From Flavobacterium aciduliphilum (GTDB lineage Bacteria > Bacteroidota > Bacteroidia > Flavobacteriales > Flavobacteriaceae), in the NCBI RefSeq assembly GCF_003268855.1, contig NZ_QLSZ01000012.1, positions 1 through 64,000 on the forward strand: DNA of 64,000 nucleotides, in the 5' to 3' direction. Every line of letters begins with the position of its first letter. Within the stretch, counting starts at the first letter, position 1. Under the pieces are notes generated by a model, which was given only the letters and a program-made list of their open reading frames with translations, had not been told where the DNA came from and ran no database searches. The translations under genes were made by a program, and so were the position numbers. Below, piece after piece: positions 27,339 through 36,134 of this stretch.

Positions 27339-28215
27339 ATCCTATTTTTATAGAAGTCATGTTTAGCGACCCTCCAACTAACTTATCATTGAAGAACGAT
27401 ATAGATTCATTTTTTTTACACAATCCTAAAGCATACAACATAGGATAATAATGATCGGGGGTTGGTATTGCTAATTTGGCTGCACTCCCTAATTTTTCAT
27501 ATGAAACCAACGATTGAAAATCTCTATCCCTGAGTTTCTCTTTGAATAGGGTGTTCATTTCGTTAGCCCAATCATAACCATATTCGGGTTCGCTAAGTTT
27601 ATCCCAAGCCACCATTCGCAAATTATGTATCATGTTGCCACTTCCAATAATTAAAACCCCTTTTTTTCGCAAGGCTAATAACTGTTTACCCAAGTCATAA
27701 TGATAGGACGCTGGTTTATTGTAATCTATACTTAATTGCAAAACGGGAATATCAGCTTTTGGATACATGTGTCTTACAATGGTCCATGTTCCATGATCTA
27801 ACCCCCACTCATGATCCAATCCAACAGGTGTCATCGTTATAAGATTTTTGGTCTCTAACGCTAACTCAGGACATCCTTTTGCTGGATACTGGACTTCAAA
27901 CAATTCTTTAGGAAATCCACCAAAATCATGAATCGTTTGGGGATGTTCCATAGCGGTTATGTGAGTTCCTGTGGTAAGCCAATGTGCTGAAATTACAAGC
28001 ACCGCTTTGGGCTTAGGGATGTCTTTTCCTAATTGTGCCCATGTTCTTGAAAACTCATTATCTTCAATACCATTCATGGGTGAACCATGTCCAATAAATA
28101 ATACAGGCCATTGAAAATCAGTTTCTTTCCAATCTTTTGCCATACTGTATAAAGGGTGTAATGATGCCATTGCTGCTCCTCCTATTAGTGTTTTTATAAA
28201 ATCTTTGCGTTTCAA
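27337..28215 (-). CDS. 4,5-DOPA extradiol dioxygenase-like protein (LigB/YgiD family), exported
   Basis: Class III extradiol dioxygenases open catechol rings using a non-haem metal held by His residues. The family marks are present: VLFIGHGSPMNGIE (first His), LVISAHWLTTGTHITA (second His), DHEWGLDHGTWTIVRHM and IGSGNMIHNLRMVAWD. At 292 aa it is longer than YgiD because of an N-terminal MKRKDFIKTLIGGAAMASL that resembles a Tat-type signal, though it has KRK instead of the twin arginine. A periplasmic location is plausible. Physiological substrate unknown. Its promoter overlaps a 20-bp perfect palindrome. Confidence 0.87.
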   Translation of the reverse strand: MKRKDFIKTLIGGAAMASLHPLYSMAKDWKETDFQWPVLFIGHGSPMNGIEDNEFSRTWAQLGKDIPKPKAVLVISAHWLTTGTHITAMEHPQTIHDFGGFPKELFEVQYPAKGCPELALETKNLITMTPVGLDHEWGLDHGTWTIVRHMYPKADIPVLQLSIDYNKPASYHYDLGKQLLALRKKGVLIIGSGNMIHNLRMVAWDKLSEPEYGYDWANEMNTLFKEKLRDRDFQSLVSYEKLGSAAKLAIPTPDHYYPMLYALGLCKKNESISFFNDKLVGGSLNMTSIKIG

Positions 28216-28222
28216 TATATCG

Positions 28223-28264
28223 ATATTTGTATATACAAATATACAAATAAAATAGACCTTTCAA
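28223..28264 (-). promoter_or_regulatory. Promoter (TTG - 18 bp - TATATTTG) overlapping a perfect 20-bp palindrome
   Basis: The minus strand has TTG (28262-28264) and TATATTTG (28236-28243) spaced by 18 bases. Positions 28223-28242 (ATATTTGTATATACAAATAT) are a perfect palindrome covering the -7 box and start point, exactly where a repressor would block transcription. Confidence 0.55.
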
Positions 28265-28318
28265 CACTCAATAAGAATTAATTAACATTTGAAAGAAGAA
28301 ATGTGGAGATTTAATCGT

Positions 28319-29146
28319 TTAAAGTAAGTAAATACCCTCTTCTTTGATGGTAATTATCTTTTCTTTGTATAAATGACCGATCGCTTTTTTAAAGGTCTTT
28401 TTGCTCATCTTCAACACTGTTTTAATGTCTTCAGGGTGTGAATTGTCATTTAACCGCAAGAATCCTTTGTTGGCTCGAAGTTCACCTAATATTTGTTGGG
28501 CACTCAGTTCTATATTGTCAACTCCTATTTTATGGAACGTCACATCTATTTTACCGTCAGGGCGAATGTTTTTTATGTAAACTTTACATTTCTTTCCTGG
28601 TCGCAAACTATCGTCATATATTTCATTTTTATAGACTAAGCCTTTGTATTTATTTTCGATAATCACGTTAATACCGATGTCGGATACGTGTGAAATCATG
28701 GCATCAACTTCTTGATGTGCCTCAAGAGCAATATTTTGAGTTTCAAAAAATGAGTTTATTTTACTGGAAGCAACCAATCGTCCTGTTTGTGCATCCAAAT
28801 ACATATAAACCAAATAGCGCTTGTCTTTTTCCATAGGGTTTGCTTGCTCTCTAAAAGGAACAAACAAATCTTTTTCTAAACCCCAATCTAAAAAAGCTCC
28901 AAATTTATTGATGTAATTTACCCGCAAATGTGCAAATTCATGAAGTTGGATATACGGTTTCAAAGTAGTTGCCACTGGGCGTTCCTCATGATCTAAATAA
29001 ACAAAAACAGGCAATTCTTCACCTATTTCATATACTTTGGGAACATACTTGTTAGGAAGTAATACATCGTCTTTTCCGTCCGATAAAAATAACCCCACTT
29101 TTGTTTTCCTTACTATCTCTAAGGAATTGAATTGTCCTAAATTCAT
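28319..29146 (-). CDS. CvfB-like S1 RNA-binding protein
   Basis: A 275-aa protein with several S1/OB-type beta-barrel segments and a C-terminal winged-helix, the domain order of Staphylococcus CvfB (YitL family). Visible marks are GQFNSLEIVRKTKVGLFLSD, LRVNYINKFGAFLDWGLEKD (S1-like), SDIGINVIIENKYKGLVYKN and the C-terminal KMSKKTFKKAIGHLYKEKII helix. I start at ATG 29146 (MNLGQFNSLE); the 14 residues before it are Lys-rich and non-conserved. It follows menD by 22 bases, an arrangement frequent in Flavobacteria. CvfB influences RNA metabolism and virulence regulators elsewhere; its role here is unknown. Confidence 0.87.
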   Translation of the reverse strand: MNLGQFNSLEIVRKTKVGLFLSDGKDDVLLPNKYVPKVYEIGEELPVFVYLDHEERPVATTLKPYIQLHEFAHLRVNYINKFGAFLDWGLEKDLFVPFREQANPMEKDKRYLVYMYLDAQTGRLVASSKINSFFETQNIALEAHQEVDAMISHVSDIGINVIIENKYKGLVYKNEIYDDSLRPGKKCKVYIKNIRPDGKIDVTFHKIGVDNIELSAQQILGELRANKGFLRLNDNSHPEDIKTVLKMSKKTFKKAIGHLYKEKIITIKEEGIYLL

Positions 29147-29168
29147 TCTTTTGTTTTTTTTTTGAACC

Positions 29169-30830
29169 TTAATCAGCCAAAGCTTCAAAGTATTCTTGTA
29201 ATATTTTGTTATTCATTGCTGTTGGAGTAAATACTTCTAAAAGCATCGGGGATTCATGGTGTGTCCATAAAGCACTCAATCCTTTTTGCAAAGATACTAT
29301 ATCGTGGGCAGCTAAATATTCGAACTGATACATTTTCGCCAAATGTTCGGCATTCAATTGATGCGTCGTTTCAAAATAGGTATGAAATACCTCTGTTTCT
29401 TGATGTCCGGGTAAAATTCTAAAAATTCCTCCTCCACTATTATTGATGAGTATCAACTTAAAATTTTTGGGAATGTAAGTATTCCACAATGCATTGCTGT
29501 CGTAAAAAAATCCTATATCACCAGTAATACAGATCGTTGGACGAGGACTTCCCACAGCGGCACCTATTGCTGTTGAAGTACTTCCATCAATACCACTCGT
29601 TCCTCGGTTGCTAAACACCTCAATACTAGAATCTATGGAAAACAATTGGGCGTATCGAATGGAAGCACTATTACTGATTTGCAATTGACTGTTTTTGGGT
29701 ATTTGCGCTAATATGATTTCGAAAACTTTTAAATCTGAAAAAGGAACCTGACTCAAATACGCTTGACTCTTTTGCATACGACGGTCGCGAATTGCTCGTG
29801 CATATTGATTGTATTGACTTGGTTGATATGTTGTCCTACTCAAAAAAGCTTCAAAAAAAACTTGCGGCGTTACAGTAAAGTGTTTGGTAAGACATCCAAA
29901 CGTATCATAGGCACGAAGGGCATCGACATGCCAATGATGTTTCGGTTGGTATTTTCGCAAAAAAGCTTTGATACGCTTTGAAACAATCATCCCTCCTAGC
30001 GTAAGCAAAACATCAGGTTGAAAGACTTCAAAATCTTCAGTTGTAAATGGCGTAATAATAGAATCTATGGTGTTGATGAAATGAGGATGATGCCAATTGG
30101 ACGTCGTTTCTATCATAACCACTACCGAGGGATCTTGGGCTAATTGGTCTAAATAGCGTTGAGCCACGGTACGGGGAGTACAAACGCCTACCAACACCAT
30201 TTTTTTTGACGCTTGATTCCAAATAGAAAGTACTTCCTCTTCAATTTCAGGTGTTGATGATAAAAGGGGTTCTTCAGAAAACCAAGAAGGAGAAACCGAT
30301 AAATCGTTGACCATTTCATATAATGGTTCTTCAAAAGGAACATTAATATGCACTGGCCCATTTTGAGTTTTAGCTATAGAAAGCGCTTCTTGAATAAGTT
30401 TATCATTTGCTTCTGAAGCACATTCAGAAAGATTAGCATTATATAGCGAATGATTGGCAAAAACATTTTCTTGTCGGATGGTTTGTCCATCCCCTATATC
30501 AATTTTATGAGGTGGACGATCGGCAGAAACCACGACAAATGGAATCTGGCTATAAAAAGCTTCGGCAAAAGCTGGATAGTAATTCAGCAATGCCGAACCC
30601 GACGTACAAACCACTGCTACAGGTTGTTGTATTTGTTGAGCAAGCCCTAAGGCAAAAAAAGCGGCCGAACGTTCGTCAACAATACTGTAACATTTGAAAT
30701 AGGTCTGAGAAGCAAAACCGAGCGTAAGCGGTGCATTTCGAGAACCAGGGGAAAGAACTATATTTTGAATTCCTTTGGTGCGAAAAATTTCTATTATTGA
30801 CTGCGCTAAAGGTATTTTAGGATATTTCAT
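29169..30830 (-). CDS. menD: MenD, menaquinone biosynthesis SEPHCHC synthase
   Basis: Thiamine-diphosphate enzyme that joins 2-oxoglutarate and isochorismate to form SEPHCHC, committing chorismate to menaquinone. The 553-aa protein has the three ThDP domains: N-terminal VLSPGSRNAPLTLGF with the catalytic Glu region (YSIVDERSAAFFALGLAQQI), PVAVVCTSGSALLNYYPA, and the C-terminal cofactor motif ICITGDIGFFYDSNALWN (GDxxF...N). Menaquinone is the only quinone of this group and feeds the respiratory chain whose cbb3 oxidase is encoded nearby. Another step, menE, is at 54226. Upstream gene of a menD-cvfB unit. Confidence 0.95.
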   Translation of the reverse strand: MKYPKIPLAQSIIEIFRTKGIQNIVLSPGSRNAPLTLGFASQTYFKCYSIVDERSAAFFALGLAQQIQQPVAVVCTSGSALLNYYPAFAEAFYSQIPFVVVSADRPPHKIDIGDGQTIRQENVFANHSLYNANLSECASEANDKLIQEALSIAKTQNGPVHINVPFEEPLYEMVNDLSVSPSWFSEEPLLSSTPEIEEEVLSIWNQASKKMVLVGVCTPRTVAQRYLDQLAQDPSVVVMIETTSNWHHPHFINTIDSIITPFTTEDFEVFQPDVLLTLGGMIVSKRIKAFLRKYQPKHHWHVDALRAYDTFGCLTKHFTVTPQVFFEAFLSRTTYQPSQYNQYARAIRDRRMQKSQAYLSQVPFSDLKVFEIILAQIPKNSQLQISNSASIRYAQLFSIDSSIEVFSNRGTSGIDGSTSTAIGAAVGSPRPTICITGDIGFFYDSNALWNTYIPKNFKLILINNSGGGIFRILPGHQETEVFHTYFETTHQLNAEHLAKMYQFEYLAAHDIVSLQKGLSALWTHHESPMLLEVFTPTAMNNKILQEYFEALAD

Positions 30831-30851
30831 CTATACATATTGTAAGCCTTG

Positions 30852-30859
30852 CAAAGGTA
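30852..30859 (-). promoter_or_regulatory. -7 promoter element for menD (TACCTTTG)
   Basis: The minus strand reads TACCTTTG 22 bases before the menD start. Confidence 0.4.
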
Positions 30860-30948
30860 CAAAGTTGAAAAGGATTATATTAATGAATGTGTCAATTTTT
30901 ATTCTATTACTTATTTAATGACTCTTTTCGAATTGAACTCAAAAGCTT

Positions 30949-30956
30949 TATCTTTG
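30949..30956 (+). promoter_or_regulatory. -7 promoter element (TATCTTTG) for the GNAT gene
   Basis: TATCTTTG lies 18 bases before ATG 30974. It supports that start over the longer frame from 30887, which would pass through the promoter. Confidence 0.45.
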
Positions 30957-30973
30957 TTTTTTTCTTACTCAAA

Positions 30974-31468
30974 ATGGAAATCAGCATACGACCTTTTCAA
31001 ACTCAAGACACACCTGCTCTTCTAGATATTATTAATGAAGCGATTACTAACAGTACGGCGCTCTATGACTACCACCCACGTACATTAGAACACCAACAAA
31101 AGTTATTTGAAATCCAATTGCATAAAGGCTTTCCTATTAATGTTGCAGTTGTCAACGAATTAGTGGTAGGGTATGGAACCTATAGTGATTTTCGCTACAA
31201 AGACGCCTATCAATTTACGGTAGAACATTCAGTCTATGTACATCAAAATTATAAAGGAAATGGAATTGGAAAAAGATTGTTAAAATCATTAGTTGACTCG
31301 GCCAAAGCACAAAATAAACACACCATTATTGGGGTTATTGATGCTGAAAACGAAGAGAGTATTATGTTTCATAAGCTAATGGGGTTTGAAATCGTTGGAA
31401 CAATTCGTGAAACTGGTTTTAAATTTGGCCGTTGGTTGGATAGTATTTTTATGCAAAAAATGTTGTAA
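30974..31468 (+). CDS. GNAT family N-acetyltransferase (phosphinothricin acetyltransferase-like)
   Basis: A 164-aa single-domain acetyltransferase using acetyl-CoA. MEISIRPFQTQDTPALLDII is the usual N-terminal strand and helix; the CoA pyrophosphate loop is HQNYKGNGIGKRLLKSLV (R/QxxGxG/A, about residue 95-110), followed by IGVIDAENEESIMFHKLMGF and a final GFKFGRWLDSIFMQKML, which matches the PAT/MddA subgroup acting on amino-acid-like compounds. The exact substrate cannot be told. Monocistronic, divergent from menD. Confidence 0.88.
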   Translation: MEISIRPFQTQDTPALLDIINEAITNSTALYDYHPRTLEHQQKLFEIQLHKGFPINVAVVNELVVGYGTYSDFRYKDAYQFTVEHSVYVHQNYKGNGIGKRLLKSLVDSAKAQNKHTIIGVIDAENEESIMFHKLMGFEIVGTIRETGFKFGRWLDSIFMQKML

Positions 31469-31472
31469 CCCT

Positions 31473-31495
31473 GAAAACACTTGTTTTCTATTTTT
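31473..31495 (+). terminator. Weak terminator after the GNAT gene
   Basis: GAAAAC / GTTTTC with a 4-base loop followed by TATTTTT. The stem is AT-rich and short. The following 180 bases to 31675 show no other feature. Confidence 0.4.
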
Positions 31496-31675
31496 CAATA
31501 GTTTGCTGAGTTTTTTTAACAATGAATTTCTATTCTAAAAAAAAAATTCAGCCTGAATTAAACTCTTAAATTCAACCAACTAAAGAACAAACATCTTCAC
31601 TTGTACTCTACTTAATCGTCAATATTTTTTTCAAGATTACTAACTGAATAGTGTATTTCATTTGTATTAACAAAT

Positions 31676-33100
31676 TTATAATTCAAAATCATCCTCTGAA
31701 AAACCAATTAAATACAATTTGTCTTTAGCTCTCGTTACAGCTGTATATAACCAACGAATATACTCTCTATCAATACCTGAAGGCAGATAAGGTTGCTCTA
31801 TAAAAACAGTATTCCATTGACCACCTTGCGATTTATGACAGGTAATAGCATAAGAGAACTTCACTTGTAAGGCATTTAAATACTCATTTTCTTTTGCTTT
31901 TTGCATGCGTTGGTATTTAGAAGGCAAATAATCATAATCTTTTAGCACTTCTTCAAACAATGTCATAGACTGTTCATAAGATAAGGAAGGTGTTTCGCTT
32001 TCTAAAGTATCTAGAAGAAGTAGTGTTTCGAATGGCGCCTGATTGGGATAATCGATCATTCTAATTTTAACTTTTGCAAATGAAAAACCGTATAATTTTA
32101 TAAATGAAAATAATTCTAATACTTCTATAATATCTCCATTAGCAATAAATCCAGCTTCGTCTTTTTCTTTCAACCAAAAATAATTATTCTTCACTACCAT
32201 TAGCAAATCACCAACAGCCAATTCGCTTTCTTTGAATAAAATCCTAGATCGAATCTGTTGATTGTATTGATTGGCGCGCTTATTGGAACGAACAATAAAG
32301 GTAGTGTCTTCAATAGAAAAATCACTATATGCCTGATTAATGGCATCCTGAATTTCGTAACCATCAACCAATCGAATAATATCTTTAAATCCTTTAAGAT
32401 TAATGGATATTTTGTCTATATAATCATCCGTGAGCAAATTTCGGAGTGTTGTAGCATTATATAAAATTCCTGAATCCAATTCTTGTCGCATCACTTCGTC
32501 AAGCTCAATAGAATCTACTTTTTTATCATAATAACGTTCTAAGGTTTCTGCATCGAGTGCTGGAGAAAGTTCAGAGTTTACAGGTGGTAATTGTGCCGTA
32601 TCCCCTAACAAAAGTAATTTACAATTTTTACCTTCATAAACATAAGAGATTAAATCATCTAGAAGACTTCCATTTTCATAAAATTTACTGTCATTTGTTT
32701 GGTTAGAAATCATAGAAGCTTCATCAACAATAAAAAGTGTATCTTTATGTTTGTTTTGTTGTAATGTATATGAAACCCCTCCTCCATTTTTCTTCTTAGG
32801 AAAATAGATTTTTTTATGAATTGTAAATGCAGGCTTATTAGAATACCCTGCTATCACTTTTGCTGCACGCCCAGTAGGAGCGAGTAACACATATTTTTTG
32901 TTAATTGCAGGTAAATTGTCAACTAGAGTGGCAATCAGTGTTGTTTTACCTGTACCCGCAAAACCTTTTAAGACAAAAATACTGTTTTGCCTCTCTTGTT
33001 CTAAAAAAGACGCTATTTTTTGAAAAAAAACAGATTGCTTTAATGTTGGTGTATAAGGAAAACTTCGTGATACTATCGAATAAAAGGGCGGTTGACTCAT
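31676..33100 (-). CDS. RecD-like ATP-dependent helicase (UvrD_C_2 type)
   Basis: A 474-aa superfamily 1 helicase. Walker A is FVLKGFAGTGKTTLIATLVD (about residues 45-60), Walker B/DExx is LFIVDEASMISNQ (about 140), motif III is LLLLGDTAQLPPVNSEL, and motifs V-VI are in ITCHKSQGGQWNTVFIE and RWLYTAVTRAKDKLYLIGF. Proteins of this size in Bacteroidota are annotated as exodeoxyribonuclease V alpha-like or Dda-like helicases acting in DNA repair. There are no RecB/RecC partners nearby. A long intergenic gap separates it from the divergent ccoI. Confidence 0.88.
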   Translation of the reverse strand: MSQPPFYSIVSRSFPYTPTLKQSVFFQKIASFLEQERQNSIFVLKGFAGTGKTTLIATLVDNLPAINKKYVLLAPTGRAAKVIAGYSNKPAFTIHKKIYFPKKKNGGGVSYTLQQNKHKDTLFIVDEASMISNQTNDSKFYENGSLLDDLISYVYEGKNCKLLLLGDTAQLPPVNSELSPALDAETLERYYDKKVDSIELDEVMRQELDSGILYNATTLRNLLTDDYIDKISINLKGFKDIIRLVDGYEIQDAINQAYSDFSIEDTTFIVRSNKRANQYNQQIRSRILFKESELAVGDLLMVVKNNYFWLKEKDEAGFIANGDIIEVLELFSFIKLYGFSFAKVKIRMIDYPNQAPFETLLLLDTLESETPSLSYEQSMTLFEEVLKDYDYLPSKYQRMQKAKENEYLNALQVKFSYAITCHKSQGGQWNTVFIEQPYLPSGIDREYIRWLYTAVTRAKDKLYLIGFSEDDFEL

Positions 33101-33400
33101 GTTGAATGTAATGAAAAGCTTAGTATACTTTTGACATATAATTTTTAATCATTATTAAATAATTGTCTCATAAAGCATTACCTAGCTTTGATGTTTTTTA
33201 TTTAACATTTCTTTATTCATTTAATGATGCCGAAATGTATGAAAAAAAACAATAAGTTTCCATTTCGATTCTACATCATACTGCCATCAAAAAAATGTAA
33301 CAAATTCGAAACAACTCTTAAAATAGTTAGAACTATAAAAATGATAATATGATCATAACTTACACAAAAACATTTGTTAATAAAATCTTAAAACGAAGAA
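33101..33400. other. Long AT-rich intergenic region between the helicase gene and ccoI
   Basis: No gene is supported here. It holds the upstream regions of two divergent genes. A 10-base self-complementary TATGATCATA occurs at 33348-33357. No tRNA, small-RNA or riboswitch fold is apparent by eye. Confidence 0.6.
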
Positions 33401-33443
33401 TGACATTTATCATTTTTTTATTCTTTTTTATGAAACAAATTTG
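33401..33443 (+). promoter_or_regulatory. CRP/FNR-like dyad and degenerate -7 element upstream of ccoI
   Basis: TGACATTTATCA (33401-33412) matches the FNR/CRP core TGAT-N4-ATCA with one mismatch. CAAATTTG (33436-33443) is a one-mismatch -7 element. The dyad centre is 36.5 bases upstream of the last G of the -7 element, exactly the spacing at the ccoS promoter. This is the class II activator position (about -41.5). Confidence 0.5.
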
Positions 33444-33467
33444 TACCAGGTAAAAAATGAGCAAATT

Positions 33468-35846
33468 ATGGATACAGAAAAATGTTTCCATTGTGGTATT
33501 GAAATCATAGCAAAAGACAAAATAACGTTTGACGAAAAGGATTTTTGTTGCAACGGTTGCAAAACGGTGTATGAAATTTTTAGTCAAAACGATTTGTCTT
33601 GTTACTACGACTTTCAAGCAGCACCTGGCGCTACACCACAGGATATTAATGGAAAATATGATTTTTTAGACGATACGACCATCGTATCAAAATTGTTAGA
33701 CTTTGAGGAAAACGATACGCATATCATTACGTTATACATTCCACATATCCATTGCAGTTCGTGTATTTGGATTTTAGAAAATCTTCAAAAGCTACAACCT
33801 GGCATTTCAATTTCGACGGTTAATTTTCCGGAAAAGAATGTACGAATCACCTATAACCAAAATCAAACCCAATTAAAAAAAATTGTAGAATTGCTTTGTT
33901 CCATAGGCTATGAACCTTACATTAGTTTGGAGAACTATGATGAAGGAAAAAAACCAGTTGACCGAAGTTTAATCTACAAAATTGGCGTAGCCTTTTTCTG
34001 TTTCGGAAACATCATGTTGTTGTCGTTTCCCGAATATTTTGAAGTCAATGAATTTTGGATTAATCAATACCGTGGGTTTTTACGCTGGTTAATTTTTGCT
34101 CTTTCACTCCCCTCCTTTCTCTATTCGGCGAGTGGGTATTATGTTGCCGCTTGGAAAAGCATCAAAGCAGGACTACTCAATATTGAAATTCCGATTGCAT
34201 TAGGAATTGTCGTTATGTTTGTGAGAAGTACCATTGACATCCTTTTTGGCTATGGGCAAGGATTCTTTGACAGCATGTGTGGATTGATTTTCTTTATGCT
34301 CTTAGGGAAATTATTCCAAATGAAAACCTACAGCTTCTTGTCTTTTGAACGTGATTATAAGTCTTATTTCCCTATTGCGATTACTAAAATTTTACCCGAT
34401 GGAACCGAAGTCCCCGTACAGGTCTATGCAATAGAAAAAGGCGATCGGTTGCTGATTCGAAATCAGGAGTTACTTCCTGTTGATGGTATTCTAATTTCTG
34501 AAAAAGCATCCATTGATTATAGTTTTGTAACTGGAGAAGCGGTTCCGATTGAAAAAAAATCGGGAGACAAACTTTATGCTGGTGGCAAACAACTAGGTAA
34601 TAGTATTGAAATGGAAGTATTATTTTCGGTGTCTCAAAGTTACCTAACCCAATTATGGAGTAATGATGTTTTTCAGAAAAAAGTTGACCAAAAACACAAA
34701 ACCATCACTGACACCATTAGCCGCTATTTTACACCCGCTCTTTTGGGATTAGCAGTAATCTCTTTTTTATATTGGATTTTTATAAGTGTCGATACAGCTT
34801 TCAATGTGTTTACCGCTATCTTAATTGTAGCTTGCCCTTGTGCGTTAGCCTTGACAGCTCCTTTTACCTTAGGAAACGTCTTACGCATCATGGGCTATCA
34901 GAAATTGTACTTAAAAAATGCTACCGTAATCGAACAATTGGCTAAAGTAGATACGATTGTTTTTGACAAAACGGGAACCATTACTACCAACAAGAAAACA
35001 GCCATTTCGTATGAGGGCACTCCGTTAAACGCCTTCGAATTACAACTTTTAGCAAACACGCTTAGAGGGTCTAATCATCCGTTGAGTAGACGATTATATG
35101 AGTATATCCCAAAACAAGAGCGACTCGTTCCGAATCATTTTGAAGAAATAACAGGTAAAGGAATAGAAGCCGTATTCTCTGAAGGAACAATCAAACTAGG
35201 CTCTTCACAGTTTTTAAAACACATGAGTGAAAATACTCATAAAAAAACCAAAGTTCACGTAGAAATAGATGGCGTATATAAAGGAAGTTATGTATTCAAC
35301 AACCAATACCGTGCAGGATTGGAACACTTGTTTGAAAAATTGACAAAAAAATATCAATTAGTAGTCCTTTCTGGAGATAATGATGGCGAGCGTAAGATTT
35401 TAGAAAAAATGCTCCCTACCAGCACCACTCTCGTTTTCAACCAAAAACCAGAGGAAAAATTACAATACATCGAACAATTACAAAAAAGCGGACGCAATGT
35501 AATGATGGTGGGCGACGGACTCAATGATGCTGGGGCATTGGCACAAAGTAACATTGGTATTTCAATTTCTGAAAATGTCAATGTGTTTTCTCCTGCTTGT
35601 GATGGCATATTAGACGCCTCACAATTCCATAAAATTGCCTATTTTATGTCGTATTCTAAAAATGCTATGAAAACGATTTACATCAGTTTTGCAATATCTC
35701 TACTATATAATGTAGTTGGCTTGAGCTTTGCTGTAACTGGAAATTTAATACCAATTGTGGCAGCTATCATCATGCCACTCAGCACGGTAACTATAGTCAG
35801 TTTTGTAACCATAATGAGTAATATGTATTCTAAAATATCCAAATAA
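33468..35846 (+). CDS. ccoI: CcoI/FixI-type copper-translocating P-type ATPase
   Basis: Inner-membrane P1B-type ATPase delivering copper for the CuB site of cbb3 oxidase. The 792-aa protein begins with a Cys-rich N-domain (CFHCGIEI, FCCNGCKTVYEIF), then an HMA domain with HCSSC (about residue 95), eight membrane helices, the copper-channel CPC in VACPCALALTAPF (about 463), the phosphorylation site DKTGTITTNK and the hinge VGDGLNDAGALAQS. I start at ATG 33468 (MDTEKCFHCG); the frame from 33441 begins at the TTG of the promoter region. First gene of the cco locus, 91 bases before ccoS. Confidence 0.95.
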   Translation: MDTEKCFHCGIEIIAKDKITFDEKDFCCNGCKTVYEIFSQNDLSCYYDFQAAPGATPQDINGKYDFLDDTTIVSKLLDFEENDTHIITLYIPHIHCSSCIWILENLQKLQPGISISTVNFPEKNVRITYNQNQTQLKKIVELLCSIGYEPYISLENYDEGKKPVDRSLIYKIGVAFFCFGNIMLLSFPEYFEVNEFWINQYRGFLRWLIFALSLPSFLYSASGYYVAAWKSIKAGLLNIEIPIALGIVVMFVRSTIDILFGYGQGFFDSMCGLIFFMLLGKLFQMKTYSFLSFERDYKSYFPIAITKILPDGTEVPVQVYAIEKGDRLLIRNQELLPVDGILISEKASIDYSFVTGEAVPIEKKSGDKLYAGGKQLGNSIEMEVLFSVSQSYLTQLWSNDVFQKKVDQKHKTITDTISRYFTPALLGLAVISFLYWIFISVDTAFNVFTAILIVACPCALALTAPFTLGNVLRIMGYQKLYLKNATVIEQLAKVDTIVFDKTGTITTNKKTAISYEGTPLNAFELQLLANTLRGSNHPLSRRLYEYIPKQERLVPNHFEEITGKGIEAVFSEGTIKLGSSQFLKHMSENTHKKTKVHVEIDGVYKGSYVFNNQYRAGLEHLFEKLTKKYQLVVLSGDNDGERKILEKMLPTSTTLVFNQKPEEKLQYIEQLQKSGRNVMMVGDGLNDAGALAQSNIGISISENVNVFSPACDGILDASQFHKIAYFMSYSKNAMKTIYISFAISLLYNVVGLSFAVTGNLIPIVAAIIMPLSTVTIVSFVTIMSNMYSKISK

Positions 35847-35875
35847 AAGTCACAAAATGCTTCCTTTTTTTAAGC

Positions 35876-35919
35876 ATGATAAATATCATATTTTAAAATA
35901 ACGAACAGAAGTAACTTTG
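35876..35919 (+). promoter_or_regulatory. CRP/FNR-type dyad with promoter (TAACTTTG) upstream of ccoS-ccoNO
   Basis: ATGAT-AAAT-ATCAT (35876-35889) is a perfect dyad containing the FNR/CRP core TGAT-N4-ATCA. The -7 element TAACTTTG is at 35912-35919, and the start codon follows 18 bases later. The dyad centre would lie near -41.5 from the transcription start, the class II activation position. There is no -33 TTG, as expected for an activator-dependent promoter. Confidence 0.65.
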
Positions 35920-35937
35920 TTAACACAAATGTAAGGT

Positions 35938-36132
35938 ATGAGTGTCATCTATTTATTAATCTCGATAAGTATCATTGTAGCTGTAGCTTTTTTATATGCT
36001 TTTATTAGAGCGGTTCGAAGCGGACAGTTTGACGACGATTACACCCCATCAGTCAGAATGTTATTTGACGATGAGTTGAAAATAAAAACCAAAACAAGTA
36101 CAAACAAAAAAGAAGAACAAAAACCAATTTAA
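35938..36132 (+). CDS. ccoS: CcoS, cbb3-type cytochrome oxidase assembly protein
   Basis: A 64-aa protein with one N-terminal membrane helix (SVIYLLISISIIVAVAFLYA) followed by a short acidic-basic tail beginning RAVRSGQFDDDYTPSVRMLF; the GQFDD segment is the family signature. CcoS is needed for cofactor insertion into cbb3 oxidase. Its stop codon is separated from the ccoNO start by only two bases, so the genes are co-translated. Directly behind the FNR-like promoter. Confidence 0.93.
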   Translation: MSVIYLLISISIIVAVAFLYAFIRAVRSGQFDDDYTPSVRMLFDDELKIKTKTSTNKKEEQKPI

Positions 36133-36134
36133 TT

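Noticed and set aside
33348..33357. TATGATCATA as a further FNR site upstream of ccoI
   Set aside because: The TGAT and ATCA halves overlap (TGATCA) instead of being spaced by four bases; spacing from the TGAT at 33342 is six, so it does not fit the dyad.
35857..35877. ATGCTT...AAGCAT as a terminator of ccoI
   Set aside because: The stem is only six bases, the T run is in the loop, and the second arm overlaps the FNR-like dyad.
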